The notes under the pieces are model-generated. The model had not been told where the DNA came from. It did not search any database and saw only the letters and a list, made by a program, of their open reading frames with translations. Shown one piece after another: positions 34,159 to 42,037 of a stretch of DNA of 42,508 bases. The stretch comes from Deltaproteobacteria bacterium (GTDB lineage Bacteria > Myxococcota_A > UBA796 > SXON01): assembly GCA_947484175.1 (NCBI GenBank), contig CANKOI010000030.1:1-42508 (forward strand), written 5' to 3'. Within the stretch, counting starts at the first letter, position 1, and every line of letters begins with the position of its first letter. The translations under genes and the position numbers were made by a program.

Positions 34159-35843
34159 TGAAGCCCCCTCGACCACAACACGGCCGCCGCCCGCCGGATC
34201 GGCCAGTGGCCGACCGCAAGGCAGAGCACCACCGGCAGCAGCCCGCTCACCAAGGCGCCTACGAAGTGACCCTTGTAGGCGAGGTACGCCGAGAGCACCA
34301 GAAAGGCGAGTACCACCGACACGAGCACCTGGGCGATCACCATGAAGAACACCGCCGCTGGACTCGCAGCCGCGCGAGCCGCGTTCTCCGCGCTGAAGTC
34401 CGGCCAGATCGCACCCAGCGCCGACGCCAAGCCCGAGATCGCCCAAGCGAGCAGCAGCGCCAGCGCCGCCTCGGCCGCGAGCAGCAGAGGGCGCGCTCCG
34501 AGAAGGTACCCACTTCCGACCACCACCACCTGCCCCACCACAATCATCGGCACGAGCCCGAACGACGCCTTGGCACGCAGTACCACGACGGGGTCGACCG
34601 GCGCGCCGCGGAGAATCCACCAGCTGCGCCCCTCCCGCGAGATTCCGGTGAACTGGAACCGAGCCGCCACGGCCGCCATCACGAAACCGGCCATCCCGAG
34701 GTTCAGAAAGCTCACGCCTTCCCGGAGCCACTGGCCGGTCGTGCCGCGAAACGCGCTCATGGGCAGAAATCCCACGCTCACAAGGTAGATCGCACAGAGC
34801 GCCGCCAGCAGGAGGAGCTGCGACCACTGCGCGGGATCGCGGAACAGAATGCGAAGCTCCTTCGCGGCGATGGGGCGCCAAGGCCGGGGGAGCACGCGCA
34901 CCACCAGATCGAACGTGCGAGAGGCGTGGAACCGGGCCGAGCGGGCCTCCTGACTTCGCGCCCAGCCGGCGTCGAACCCCCAGGCTGTAGCCCACCGAGC
35001 AACGGCCATGGCCGCGCCGGCGGCCGCGCCAAGCCGCACCAGCTCCACCCACCTCGTCGGAGAGTTGAGCAGCAGCCCCCCCAGCACATCCCCGGCCCAC
35101 CCAGGCGGAGTGTTCGCAAAAACATCTAAACGAATCGCCACCATGTACCCGGCCAAATCACTGAACGCCTGGGCATCCACGAGCTGCTCCGGGCGCAGCG
35201 ACCGGAGGAAGATCAGCAGGCCCGCGATCACCAGTACCGCGCAGAACATCAACACGTCGCGGGCGCGGCGCGCAGAGAACAGGTTCACCAGCGCCGTCGC
35301 GAGCGCCACACCCACGCCGGTGCTGATCACCAGCAGGCTCGGAATGACGAAGAAGAGCGCGGCAAAGTAGGGCCAGCCGGAGCGGGCGGCGAACCCGGCG
35401 GCCAGAAATACGGGCAGGCCAAAGACGAGCATCATCCAGCTCGACTGCGTCAGCGTGTCCACGAAACGTGCGGTGTGGAAGTTGGTGCGGCCGGTGGGAA
35501 GGCTGAGCACCAGCTCGAGGTCGTCGCTGAGGTAGTACACCGACAGGGCCGTGATGACGTTGCTGAACGAGAGCAGTCCGGACAGGCTGATCAGCAGCAC
35601 CTTGAGGAAGGCGGTGGCCAACAGCGGCACCATCGCGCCTTGGCTCCACGCCGAGTCCACCAGGAAGTAAATGCCCGCGAACAGCCCCGCCCAGAACAGG
35701 AACGCGAGCCCGATGAACCCCCCGTAGAGCCAGCGCCGCTCGCTGCGGAGGAGGACGTTCCCCAACGACTGGATGCGCGGCCGCAACAGCCGGCGCACCG
35801 TGCCGAGGTCGAGCGACTGGGCCGATCCGAACGGGTTGGCCAC
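34155..35843 (-). CDS. ABC-2-like transporter permease
   Basis: A 562-residue integral membrane protein with about 12 hydrophobic segments in two similar halves, each opening with a cytosolic stretch. It resembles large putative ABC-exporter permeases that lack their own ATPase domain; no nucleotide-binding domain is in the window. The GTG start at 35843 follows the MCE gene's stop by 4 bp. It sits between an MCE lipid-binding protein and periplasmic/outer-membrane proteins, so lipid or lipoprotein transport is a reasonable guess. The ATPase partner is missing from this segment. Confidence 0.7.
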   Translation of the reverse strand: MANPFGSAQSLDLGTVRRLLRPRIQSLGNVLLRSERRWLYGGFIGLAFLFWAGLFAGIYFLVDSAWSQGAMVPLLATAFLKVLLISLSGLLSFSNVITALSVYYLSDDLELVLSLPTGRTNFHTARFVDTLTQSSWMMLVFGLPVFLAAGFAARSGWPYFAALFFVIPSLLVISTGVGVALATALVNLFSARRARDVLMFCAVLVIAGLLIFLRSLRPEQLVDAQAFSDLAGYMVAIRLDVFANTPPGWAGDVLGGLLLNSPTRWVELVRLGAAAGAAMAVARWATAWGFDAGWARSQEARSARFHASRTFDLVVRVLPRPWRPIAAKELRILFRDPAQWSQLLLLAALCAIYLVSVGFLPMSAFRGTTGQWLREGVSFLNLGMAGFVMAAVAARFQFTGISREGRSWWILRGAPVDPVVVLRAKASFGLVPMIVVGQVVVVGSGYLLGARPLLLAAEAALALLLAWAISGLASALGAIWPDFSAENAARAAASPAAVFFMVIAQVLVSVVLAFLVLSAYLAYKGHFVGALVSGLLPVVLCLAVGHWPIRRAAAVLWSRGLQ

Positions 35844-35847
35844 CGCT

Positions 35848-36963
35848 CTATTTGCCGCCGCTCGCCGGGTCGCCCACCGGGGGCACCCACGCCCCGCCGT
35901 CTTCTTCGCGAGCGTGCGCCATCGTCGACCGCACGTAGGCACGGAGGAGCGCGTTTCGCTGGGCGCCGCCGAAGAGTGCGCGCAGGTCTTCGTAGAGTTG
36001 GGGGTCCTTCACCAAGAGGCCGAGCGACCCCTCGCCGGCGTTTACCGAGGCCACCAGCGCGTTCACGCCGCCCACCGTACTCTGCAGTTCCTCCACGATC
36101 CGCGCGCCTTCGGGCTCGTAGAGCAGGCTGTGCAGGATCGACGGCTTCGTTTTGATGTCGGCCACCAGCCCCGTGGCTTCGTTGGTGAACAGGCTCAACT
36201 TGTCCGCGAGGTCCTCGCCGCCCTCCCCGTAGACCAGCTCGTGGGCGAGCCCGTCGCCCACGCGCACTTCCTGGGTGATGTCGTGCACGTCGGCGGTCAC
36301 AGCCTCCGCATTCGCCAGCACCTCTTTCAGTTTGCGGCCGGCGCTCTCGTCGTAGATCAGCACGTTGAGGAGACCCTTGCCGGTCTTCGCCTCCGCCAGC
36401 ATCGCCTCCACGTGCGCGAGACTGTCGGCGATCTTGGCGCCTTTCGCCTCCTCTTCCGAGCCGAGCATCAAGTCGAACTTGTGGGAAACGCTCGCCGTGT
36501 TGTCGACAATCGCGGTGGCACGGTCTGCATAGTCCACGAAGTCGAGCGCCTCCGCGGATTCGATCTCGCCGTTGTCGGGGAGGCTCACCGCGCTGACGCC
36601 ACCCACCGTCACCGTGATGATGTTGTCGCCCAGCACGCCGACGTTGCTGATCCCCGCCACAGAGTCGGCCCGGATGCGCTCGTGGTACTCCTCGCGGATG
36701 GAAAGCACGACATGCACGTGCTTCCCGTCGTCGCGGTTCGCCGCCAGCTCCACGACCTTCACTTCGCCCACGTCGATGCCCGCGAGCCGCACCACCGCGC
36801 CGGGCTTCAACCCCTTTACGTCAACGTACCGCGCGTGCAGAGTGTACCGGGCCGCGAAGGCCTCTGTTCCCCCGCCGAGCACGAACGCCGCCGCGACGAT
36901 CAGGGCTACGAAGGCCAGCACGAATGCGCCGACCTTCAGCTCCTGCAGGATGTTTCGTTCCAT
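35848..36963 (-). CDS. MlaD/MCE-domain lipid transport protein
   Basis: A 371-residue protein with a single N-terminal membrane helix (about 13-30) followed by one MCE domain at about 38-120 (ARYVDVKGLKPGAVVRLAGI, VGEVKVVEL, SVAGISNVGVLGDNIITV). The C-terminal half is helical and Ala/Glu-rich. MCE proteins form hexameric lipid-passing rings on the inner membrane. Usual partners MlaE and MlaF are not visible; the next gene is a different, ABC-2-like permease. A TAAGCT hexamer lies 9 nt upstream of the ATG on the minus strand. Confidence 0.85.
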   Translation of the reverse strand: MERNILQELKVGAFVLAFVALIVAAAFVLGGGTEAFAARYTLHARYVDVKGLKPGAVVRLAGIDVGEVKVVELAANRDDGKHVHVVLSIREEYHERIRADSVAGISNVGVLGDNIITVTVGGVSAVSLPDNGEIESAEALDFVDYADRATAIVDNTASVSHKFDLMLGSEEEAKGAKIADSLAHVEAMLAEAKTGKGLLNVLIYDESAGRKLKEVLANAEAVTADVHDITQEVRVGDGLAHELVYGEGGEDLADKLSLFTNEATGLVADIKTKPSILHSLLYEPEGARIVEELQSTVGGVNALVASVNAGEGSLGLLVKDPQLYEDLRALFGGAQRNALLRAYVRSTMAHAREEDGGAWVPPVGDPASGGK

Positions 36964-37001
36964 ACGCGGCAGAGCTTAGCCCGCTCTGCGGCGGCCGTCG
37001 G

Positions 37002-37511
37002 TCAGGGAACGTCGAGATCGTGCCGAGCGCCGGTGGGGTCGATCCAGCAGAAACGAACGTGACCGTCGCGAACGAGGAAGCGGTCCGGGTCGAAGCCGGG
37101 CGGGCGCGGCAAACGGGTGAGGAGCCGATTCGCCCACCGAATCCGACGCTCGGCGTGGCGTTCGTCGTAGGCCGCGAGCGTGGCAGACTGGCCCGTGGCA
37201 AGGTCGAGGGTGCCGCACGTGGGGGCCCCGCTGCTGCTTTCCGTCACGATCGAAACAAAGGCGCCGTCCTGGGCAACCACGTCCAGCGTGCGCCAATGAG
37301 CGGAAGGCTCGCGACACCAGTCCTCGCTGTCGGGCGGCGACTCGCCCACCAACCGCCGGTCGCCCACCCACAGCGACTCCTCCTCCCAGCTGCACCCTCG
37401 CCCAGTTTCGTCGACCACCTGCTCTCTGAGCTCGGCCCGCACCGTCACCGCCTCCGGCCAGTCCGGATGCGGCGGGGTGCGCACACAGGCAGCCAGAACC
37501 AGCGGGATCAC
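37002..37511 (-). CDS. Small lipoprotein of unknown function
   Basis: A 169-residue lipoprotein starting MIPLVLAAC, with the lipobox Cys at only residue 9 and no charged residue before it. The ATG overlaps the Nudix stop (ATGA) and no earlier start exists in the frame, so the short signal is real. The mature domain has several Cys residues and no recognised family. It lies 38 bp upstream of the MCE gene, and a TA-rich hexamer in that gap suggests the MCE gene may have its own promoter. Confidence 0.7.
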   Translation of the reverse strand: MIPLVLAACVRTPPHPDWPEAVTVRAELREQVVDETGRGCSWEEESLWVGDRRLVGESPPDSEDWCREPSAHWRTLDVVAQDGAFVSIVTESSSGAPTCGTLDLATGQSATLAAYDERHAERRIRWANRLLTRLPRPPGFDPDRFLVRDGHVRFCWIDPTGARHDLDVP

Positions 37512-38068
37512 TCGGCCTCCACCCGTTCGATCAGCTCATCCACCATGCGCAGTGTCATCCCCCAGAGCAAGGTCCCATCGAGCCGCACGCAGGGGAGCTC
37601 GATGTCGGCGCCCTGCCAGTTGTAGTGAAAGGTGCCGCGGGCCTCTCGGCTCAAAAAGCGCGAGAACGGGAAGCGGACGACGCTCGCGACCTCGGCGTTG
37701 GGTCGCAGCTCGGGCCAGTTGGCCACCTCGAACACCCACGGCACGACCTGAAGCTGATGCCCTGGGGTGTTCCGCGGCGAGTGCAGCGCGCTCAGGGCGC
37801 CGAGGCAGCGGGCATCGGACAAATCGAGGCCAAGTTCTTCGGCCGTCTCACGCACGGCGGTGGCGAGGAGTGTGGCGTCGTGTGGCTCCTCGCGCCCCCC
37901 CGGAAAGGCCATGTGCCCACTCCACACGTCGCCCTCGCGCACCGCTCGGTGGATGAACAGCAAGTCGTGATCGGGGCCCATGACCACGGCCACGGCAGCG
38001 CGCGTGGCCCCCGGGGGTGCGAGTGGAATGTCCGCGGCCAGTTGCAGGCGGCTCAGAGGCGACACCAT
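37508..38068 (-). CDS. Nudix hydrolase (CoA pyrophosphatase-like)
   Basis: A 186-residue Nudix protein. The Nudix box lies at about 57-81 (AFPGGREEPHD, VRETAEELGL) with the catalytic REx2EE glutamates. The preceding WSGHMAFPGGR and the following D-x-SDARCLGALS are as in NudL/YeaB-type coenzyme A pyrophosphatases, but specificity is not certain. It is first of a six-gene run and is divergent from lepB, 54 bp away. Its stop overlaps the start of the next lipoprotein gene (ATGA). Confidence 0.85.
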   Translation of the reverse strand: MVSPLSRLQLAADIPLAPPGATRAAVAVVMGPDHDLLFIHRAVREGDVWSGHMAFPGGREEPHDATLLATAVRETAEELGLDLSDARCLGALSALHSPRNTPGHQLQVVPWVFEVANWPELRPNAEVASVVRFPFSRFLSREARGTFHYNWQGADIELPCVRLDGTLLWGMTLRMVDELIERVEAE

Positions 38069-38122
38069 CCCGGTGTAGCGCAGAGCGTGCTACTTCGCCC
38101 GCCACCGCGGAGCCGGAGAGAG

Positions 38123-38959
38123 ATGGGCGACGGACTGGACATTGACTTGCGGCAAGAGCCGCCCACCGAGCCCAGCGGCGGGCTGTGGGGCGCGCTGCAG
38201 AGCTGGGGCCCCCCTCTGCTCGCCGTGCTCGTGATTCGTTCCATCCTCATCGAGCCCTTCCAGATTCCCAGCGGATCGATGGTGCCCACGCTGGCGATCG
38301 GCGACTTCATCGTGGTGAGCAAGTTTGCGTACGGTCTGCGGGTGCCCTTCACCGACATCGAAATCCTCGAGCTCGGCGAGCCCCAGCGCGGCGACATCGA
38401 CGTTTTCATCCATCCGCCCACCGTCAACAGCGATCCGTGGTGTCGCATCAAGCGCATCCCGAAGGACTGGACACTCGATCTCCTCCCGTTCATGCCGGGC
38501 CCCGAGCAACCCTGCACGATCGACTACGTAAAGCGCCTCGTGGGTCTGCCGGGCGACACCATCGAAGTGCGGTCCGACGTGTTGTACGTGAACGGGGTGG
38601 CCCAGCCGCGCGAGCAGGTCGAGGACTACGACTACGTGGATGTGCGTGGCTGCTACCCGCAGCGGATGACTCAGTACCGCAACACGCTCGACGACGCGCA
38701 GTTCACCACGTTGCAGACGACGGCGTACGGCATGCATGCACGCGACTACGGCCCGGTAGTGGTACCCGAAGGCGAGTACTTCTTCATGGGTGACAACCGC
38801 GACAACAGCGCCGACGGCCGGTACTGGGGGTTCGTGCCGCGCCACTACATTCGTGGCAAGGCCGAGATCGTGTGGCTGAGCTTCGACCCGTGCGAGAGCG
38901 GTGGGGTGCCCGGCTTAGGCGCACCGCGGGGTGAGCGCATCGGGCAGTGGCTGGAGTAG
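38123..38959 (+). CDS. lepB: Signal peptidase I
   Basis: A 278-residue type I signal peptidase that cleaves signal peptides from exported proteins on the outer face of the inner membrane. One membrane helix (about 30-45) is followed by the catalytic Ser52 in IPSGSMVPTL and the general-base Lys137 in YVKRLVGLPGD, then the later GDNRDNSADGRYWGFVP motif. All are typical. A stretch of about 40 residues between boxes D and E is longer than in E. coli-like short forms. The ATG at 38123 is preceded by ggagag, a ribosome site. It starts a plus-strand unit with the phosphatase lipoprotein and PilT. Confidence 0.95.
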   Translation: MGDGLDIDLRQEPPTEPSGGLWGALQSWGPPLLAVLVIRSILIEPFQIPSGSMVPTLAIGDFIVVSKFAYGLRVPFTDIEILELGEPQRGDIDVFIHPPTVNSDPWCRIKRIPKDWTLDLLPFMPGPEQPCTIDYVKRLVGLPGDTIEVRSDVLYVNGVAQPREQVEDYDYVDVRGCYPQRMTQYRNTLDDAQFTTLQTTAYGMHARDYGPVVVPEGEYFFMGDNRDNSADGRYWGFVPRHYIRGKAEIVWLSFDPCESGGVPGLGAPRGERIGQWLE

Positions 38960-38972
38960 CAGCGGGATGGGG

Positions 38973-38978
38973 TAGACT
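38973..38978 (+). promoter_or_regulatory. -10-like TAGACT, 6 nt before the phosphatase lipoprotein start
   Basis: TAGACT is followed by six nt and the GTG at 38985, fitting a leaderless start. No ribosome site is seen. Confidence 0.4.
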
Positions 38979-38984
38979 GGCGTC

Positions 38985-39599
38985 GTGGCCTCCCTATTCC
39001 TCCTCGCCTGTGCGCCCGTTTCCGTGGGGTTCGGGGGAGGGGTGGGCACTGCAGACAGCGCCATCGACACGGGCGTCGCGTACGCCGACAGCGCGGACAC
39101 CGTCGACACCCCCTTCGCCGGCGACACCGCCGACACGGTTGACACGAGCCAACTCGACGACGCCAACCGCTGGGTGCTCTACGCGGTGCGCCACGCCGAG
39201 AAGGAGGAGGAGGGCGACGACCCCGCGCTCACCGCTGAGGGCGCCGCGCGAGCCGAAGCGCTCGCCGTCCGCCTCGCCGACGTGCCGCTGGTGACGATCT
39301 ACGCCACCGACCTGTTGCGCACCCAGCAAACGGTGCAGCCCACCGCCGACGATCACGCCCTGCCCGTGGTGATCGACGTGGAGCCCGAGCAGGAGCTGGC
39401 CGACCTGCTCCTCAGCGCGCACCTCGGGGATGCCGTGCTCCACGCCGGCCACTCCTACACGCTGCCGGGCCTCTTCTACGCGCTCAACGCCGAGGAGGTG
39501 GACGTAGACGGTTACGGCCAGATGTGGGTGGTCACCGGCGACGCCACGGGGGCGCTGCAGGTAGTGGAAGAGTTTGTGGGGGAGGAGTCGACCGAATGA
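38985..39599 (+). CDS. Lipoprotein of the histidine phosphatase (phosphoglycerate mutase-like) superfamily
   Basis: A GTG-started 204-residue lipoprotein, MASLFLLAC, with the lipobox Cys at 9 and no charge. An Asp/Thr/Ser-rich linker of about 45 residues (DSAIDTG, DTVDTPFAGDTAD) leads to a compact phosphatase domain. The phosphohistidine motif is VRHAEK (R69, H70), a TIYATDLLRTQQTV block follows, and a second His lies in HAGHSYTLPG. So the active site appears intact; substrate is unknown. The stop overlaps the start of the PilT gene (ATGA), so the two are coupled. Confidence 0.8.
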   Translation: MASLFLLACAPVSVGFGGGVGTADSAIDTGVAYADSADTVDTPFAGDTADTVDTSQLDDANRWVLYAVRHAEKEEEGDDPALTAEGAARAEALAVRLADVPLVTIYATDLLRTQQTVQPTADDHALPVVIDVEPEQELADLLLSAHLGDAVLHAGHSYTLPGLFYALNAEEVDVDGYGQMWVVTGDATGALQVVEEFVGEESTE

Positions 39600-41419
39600 C
39601 ACCAGAATCACGCACCCCCGCGAGCGACGCTGAGCTGGTGGCTCTGCTGGCGAGTTCGCCGCTGTTCGGAGACTTCCGGCCCGAAGTGGTGAGCCAGGTG
39701 GTGGCCCGCGGAAGCCTCGTGCGCGTGACGGCCGGAGAGGTGGTGTGTCGGGAGGGGGAGCCCTCGGAGGCGATGTACGTGCTCGTAGAGGGCGGGATGC
39801 GGGTGCAGGTCACCTCGCCCACCACGGGAGAGGTGGCGGAGCTCTGCGTGCTCGGGCCTCCCGCAGCGTTCGGCGAGATGGGCCTGCTGCTCGGCGACGC
39901 ACGAACGGCCACGGTGGTGGCAGTAGCGGCGTCCCGATTGTTCGTGATCGAGCGGGCCACGTTCGCCGTCCTCGGCGAGAAGGTGCCGGGCTTCGGGCTG
40001 GCGCTCGCCCGCTCGCTCGCTCGCCGCCTCGCAGACGCCACGGGCATGGTGCCGCTGCCGGAGGCCGCAGGCGCCGCGGAGCCGGGCCTGCACGACCTCC
40101 TCCCCCGCGAGTTCGTCGAGCGTCACCGGGTGATGCCGCTGCGCCAAGACGGGCGGCGGCTGGAGGTGGGTTTTGTGGACCACCCCTCCTCGATGGTGAT
40201 TGGCGCCATCCGAAAATTCGTTCCCGGAATGGAGGTGCGGGCGTCACGCCTGCCGGTTGCCGCGTTCAACGACCTGCTCGCCGCCCGCCCGGCGGTGTCG
40301 GCCGCGCCGCCGCGTCGAGCGGAAGCGAACGTGCGGGCGGCGCCCGGTGCGAACCGGCTGGACACGCTGCTGTATCGAATGGTGGCCGAGGGGGCCTCCG
40401 ACCTGCACCTCAGCGCACAGCAGTCGCCCCGCTGGCGCGTGGACGGCGAAATGCTCTCGGTGCCAGGGCAAGACCCGCTCGGCGACACCGAAGTGTTCGA
40501 GATGATCTCGCCGGTGATGGCACCGCGCGCGGTGGAAACGTTCGCCCGCGACAACGACGTCGACTTCGCGCACGCGATCGATGGCCTCGCACGCTTCCGG
40601 ATGAACCTCTTCCGCGACCGCAACGGCGTTGGGGCCGTGATCCGCCAGATTCCCGCCAAAATCCTCACCTTCTCTCAGCTTGGCCTGCCCACCGTGGTGC
40701 GCAGCTTCATCGAGCAGCCCAAGGGGCTGGTGCTGGTCACGGGCCCCACGGGCTCGGGCAAGTCCACCACGCTCGCCGCCATGGTCGATGCGATCAACCA
40801 TTCCCGGCGCTGTCACATCCTCACGCTCGAAGATCCGATCGAGTTCGTTCACACGTCGGACAAGGCGCTGGTCAACCAACGGGAGGTGGGCGGGCATACC
40901 GCGAGCTTCGGCCGTGCGCTCAAGGCCGCCCTGCGTGAAGACCCCGACATCGTGCTGGTCGGTGAGCTGCGAGACCTAGAGACCGTGTCGATGGCGCTGG
41001 AGACCGCGAACACCGGTCACCTCGTCCTCGCCACGCTGCACACCGCCACCGCGGCCTCGACCGTCGACCGGATCATCGATGTCTTTCCGGCGGAGCAGCA
41101 GGCGCAGGTGCGCTCCGTGCTCGCCGACACGCTCCGAGGGGTCGTGGCGCAGACGCTCTGCCGCAAGGTGGGCGGCGGGCGCGTGGCCGCGCTCGAAATC
41201 CTCGTCGGGAGCTTCGCCGTGTCGAACATGATCCGCGAGGGCAAGACCCATCAGCTCGCCACGGCGATGTCCACCGGGCGTGCTCAGGGCAATCAGCTCC
41301 TCAACGAAGAGCTGGCCCGACTCGTGGCCAGCGGCGCCGTGGAGCTGGCCGAGGCCATGGCCCGCGCCGTCGACAAGCCCGACCTGGTGCGCCGCTGCGG
41401 GCCTCCGGCCGCGCGCTGA
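39596..41419 (+). CDS. PilT-type ATPase fused to an N-terminal cyclic-nucleotide-binding domain
   Basis: A 607-residue protein. Residues about 20-130 are a cNMP-binding domain with the phosphate-binding cassette FGEMGLLLGDARTATV (F92, G93, E94, R103), the Glu and Arg being those that contact the ligand. Residues about 165-230 resemble a GspE/MshE N-terminal domain. The rest is PilT: Walker A GPTGSGKST (383-391), Asp box LEDPIE, Walker B-like DPDIVLVGELRD, His box TGHLVLATLHT, and AVSNMIREGKTHQLATAM near the end. PilT powers pilus retraction. A PilT with its own cNMP sensor suggests direct second-messenger control of retraction. Confidence 0.9.
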   Translation: MTPESRTPASDAELVALLASSPLFGDFRPEVVSQVVARGSLVRVTAGEVVCREGEPSEAMYVLVEGGMRVQVTSPTTGEVAELCVLGPPAAFGEMGLLLGDARTATVVAVAASRLFVIERATFAVLGEKVPGFGLALARSLARRLADATGMVPLPEAAGAAEPGLHDLLPREFVERHRVMPLRQDGRRLEVGFVDHPSSMVIGAIRKFVPGMEVRASRLPVAAFNDLLAARPAVSAAPPRRAEANVRAAPGANRLDTLLYRMVAEGASDLHLSAQQSPRWRVDGEMLSVPGQDPLGDTEVFEMISPVMAPRAVETFARDNDVDFAHAIDGLARFRMNLFRDRNGVGAVIRQIPAKILTFSQLGLPTVVRSFIEQPKGLVLVTGPTGSGKSTTLAAMVDAINHSRRCHILTLEDPIEFVHTSDKALVNQREVGGHTASFGRALKAALREDPDIVLVGELRDLETVSMALETANTGHLVLATLHTATAASTVDRIIDVFPAEQQAQVRSVLADTLRGVVAQTLCRKVGGGRVAALEILVGSFAVSNMIREGKTHQLATAMSTGRAQGNQLLNEELARLVASGAVELAEAMARAVDKPDLVRRCGPPAAR

Positions 41420-41424
41420 GGACC

Positions 41425-42030
41425 ATGAAGCGTGACCACAGTGAATTGTCGGAAGACCTAGCCAAGCGGCTGCGCGCAGCCGCCGCGGGTGGCGTCCGCT
41501 GGCGCGAGCGACTCGGACTCGATCCGGATGGGTACCCGCTCGTCGCCCTCCTCGTGGTCGGCTGCTTTGCGGCAGGTACGAACGGCTGCTTAGCCACTCT
41601 CATCTACCCGAGGTACTCCGCGTTCGCCGCGCTCTGCGGGTTCGTGTTTGGCCTCTTCATGGGCATAATTCCGCCGCTCACTGCGGCCCGGCGAGGGTTT
41701 GGCGCGCTCCCGGTGGCGTTGGCCGGGCTCGTTGGCTTGGCGTCGGCGCTCCTCCTCGGCGCGTTCGTTGCCAGCCTGCGTGCCTGCGTGCTCCTCCACG
41801 AGCGGGATCAACCAGCCTGGTCCTCGCTCGCGCACCCCGACCGGTGGTGGGCGCTGCTCACCAGCGCGGCGCGGCTACCGGTGCAGTGGACTTCCCGTGG
41901 TTTCCTGCACGAGGCCACGCCGTTTGACCATTGGCTCTTCGTAGGCGTCGAACAGGCCGGATTTCTCGCCGGCGGGACATTCGGCTGCTGGTACGCGATC
42001 AGCGATCAGCGGCGACGCGCATCGAGGTAA
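41425..42030 (+). CDS. Integral membrane protein of unknown function
   Basis: A 201-residue protein with a charged N-terminal segment of about 30 residues and four hydrophobic segments (VALLVVGCFAAGTNGCLA, AALCGFVFGLFMGI, ALAGLVGLASALLLGAF and one near the C-terminus). No family is recognised. It starts 5 bp after pilT and is probably co-transcribed. It ends 7 bp from the convergent Tad/GspF gene. Confidence 0.65.
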   Translation: MKRDHSELSEDLAKRLRAAAAGGVRWRERLGLDPDGYPLVALLVVGCFAAGTNGCLATLIYPRYSAFAALCGFVFGLFMGIIPPLTAARRGFGALPVALAGLVGLASALLLGAFVASLRACVLLHERDQPAWSSLAHPDRWWALLTSAARLPVQWTSRGFLHEATPFDHWLFVGVEQAGFLAGGTFGCWYAISDQRRRASR

Positions 42031-42037
42031 GTCGCAC

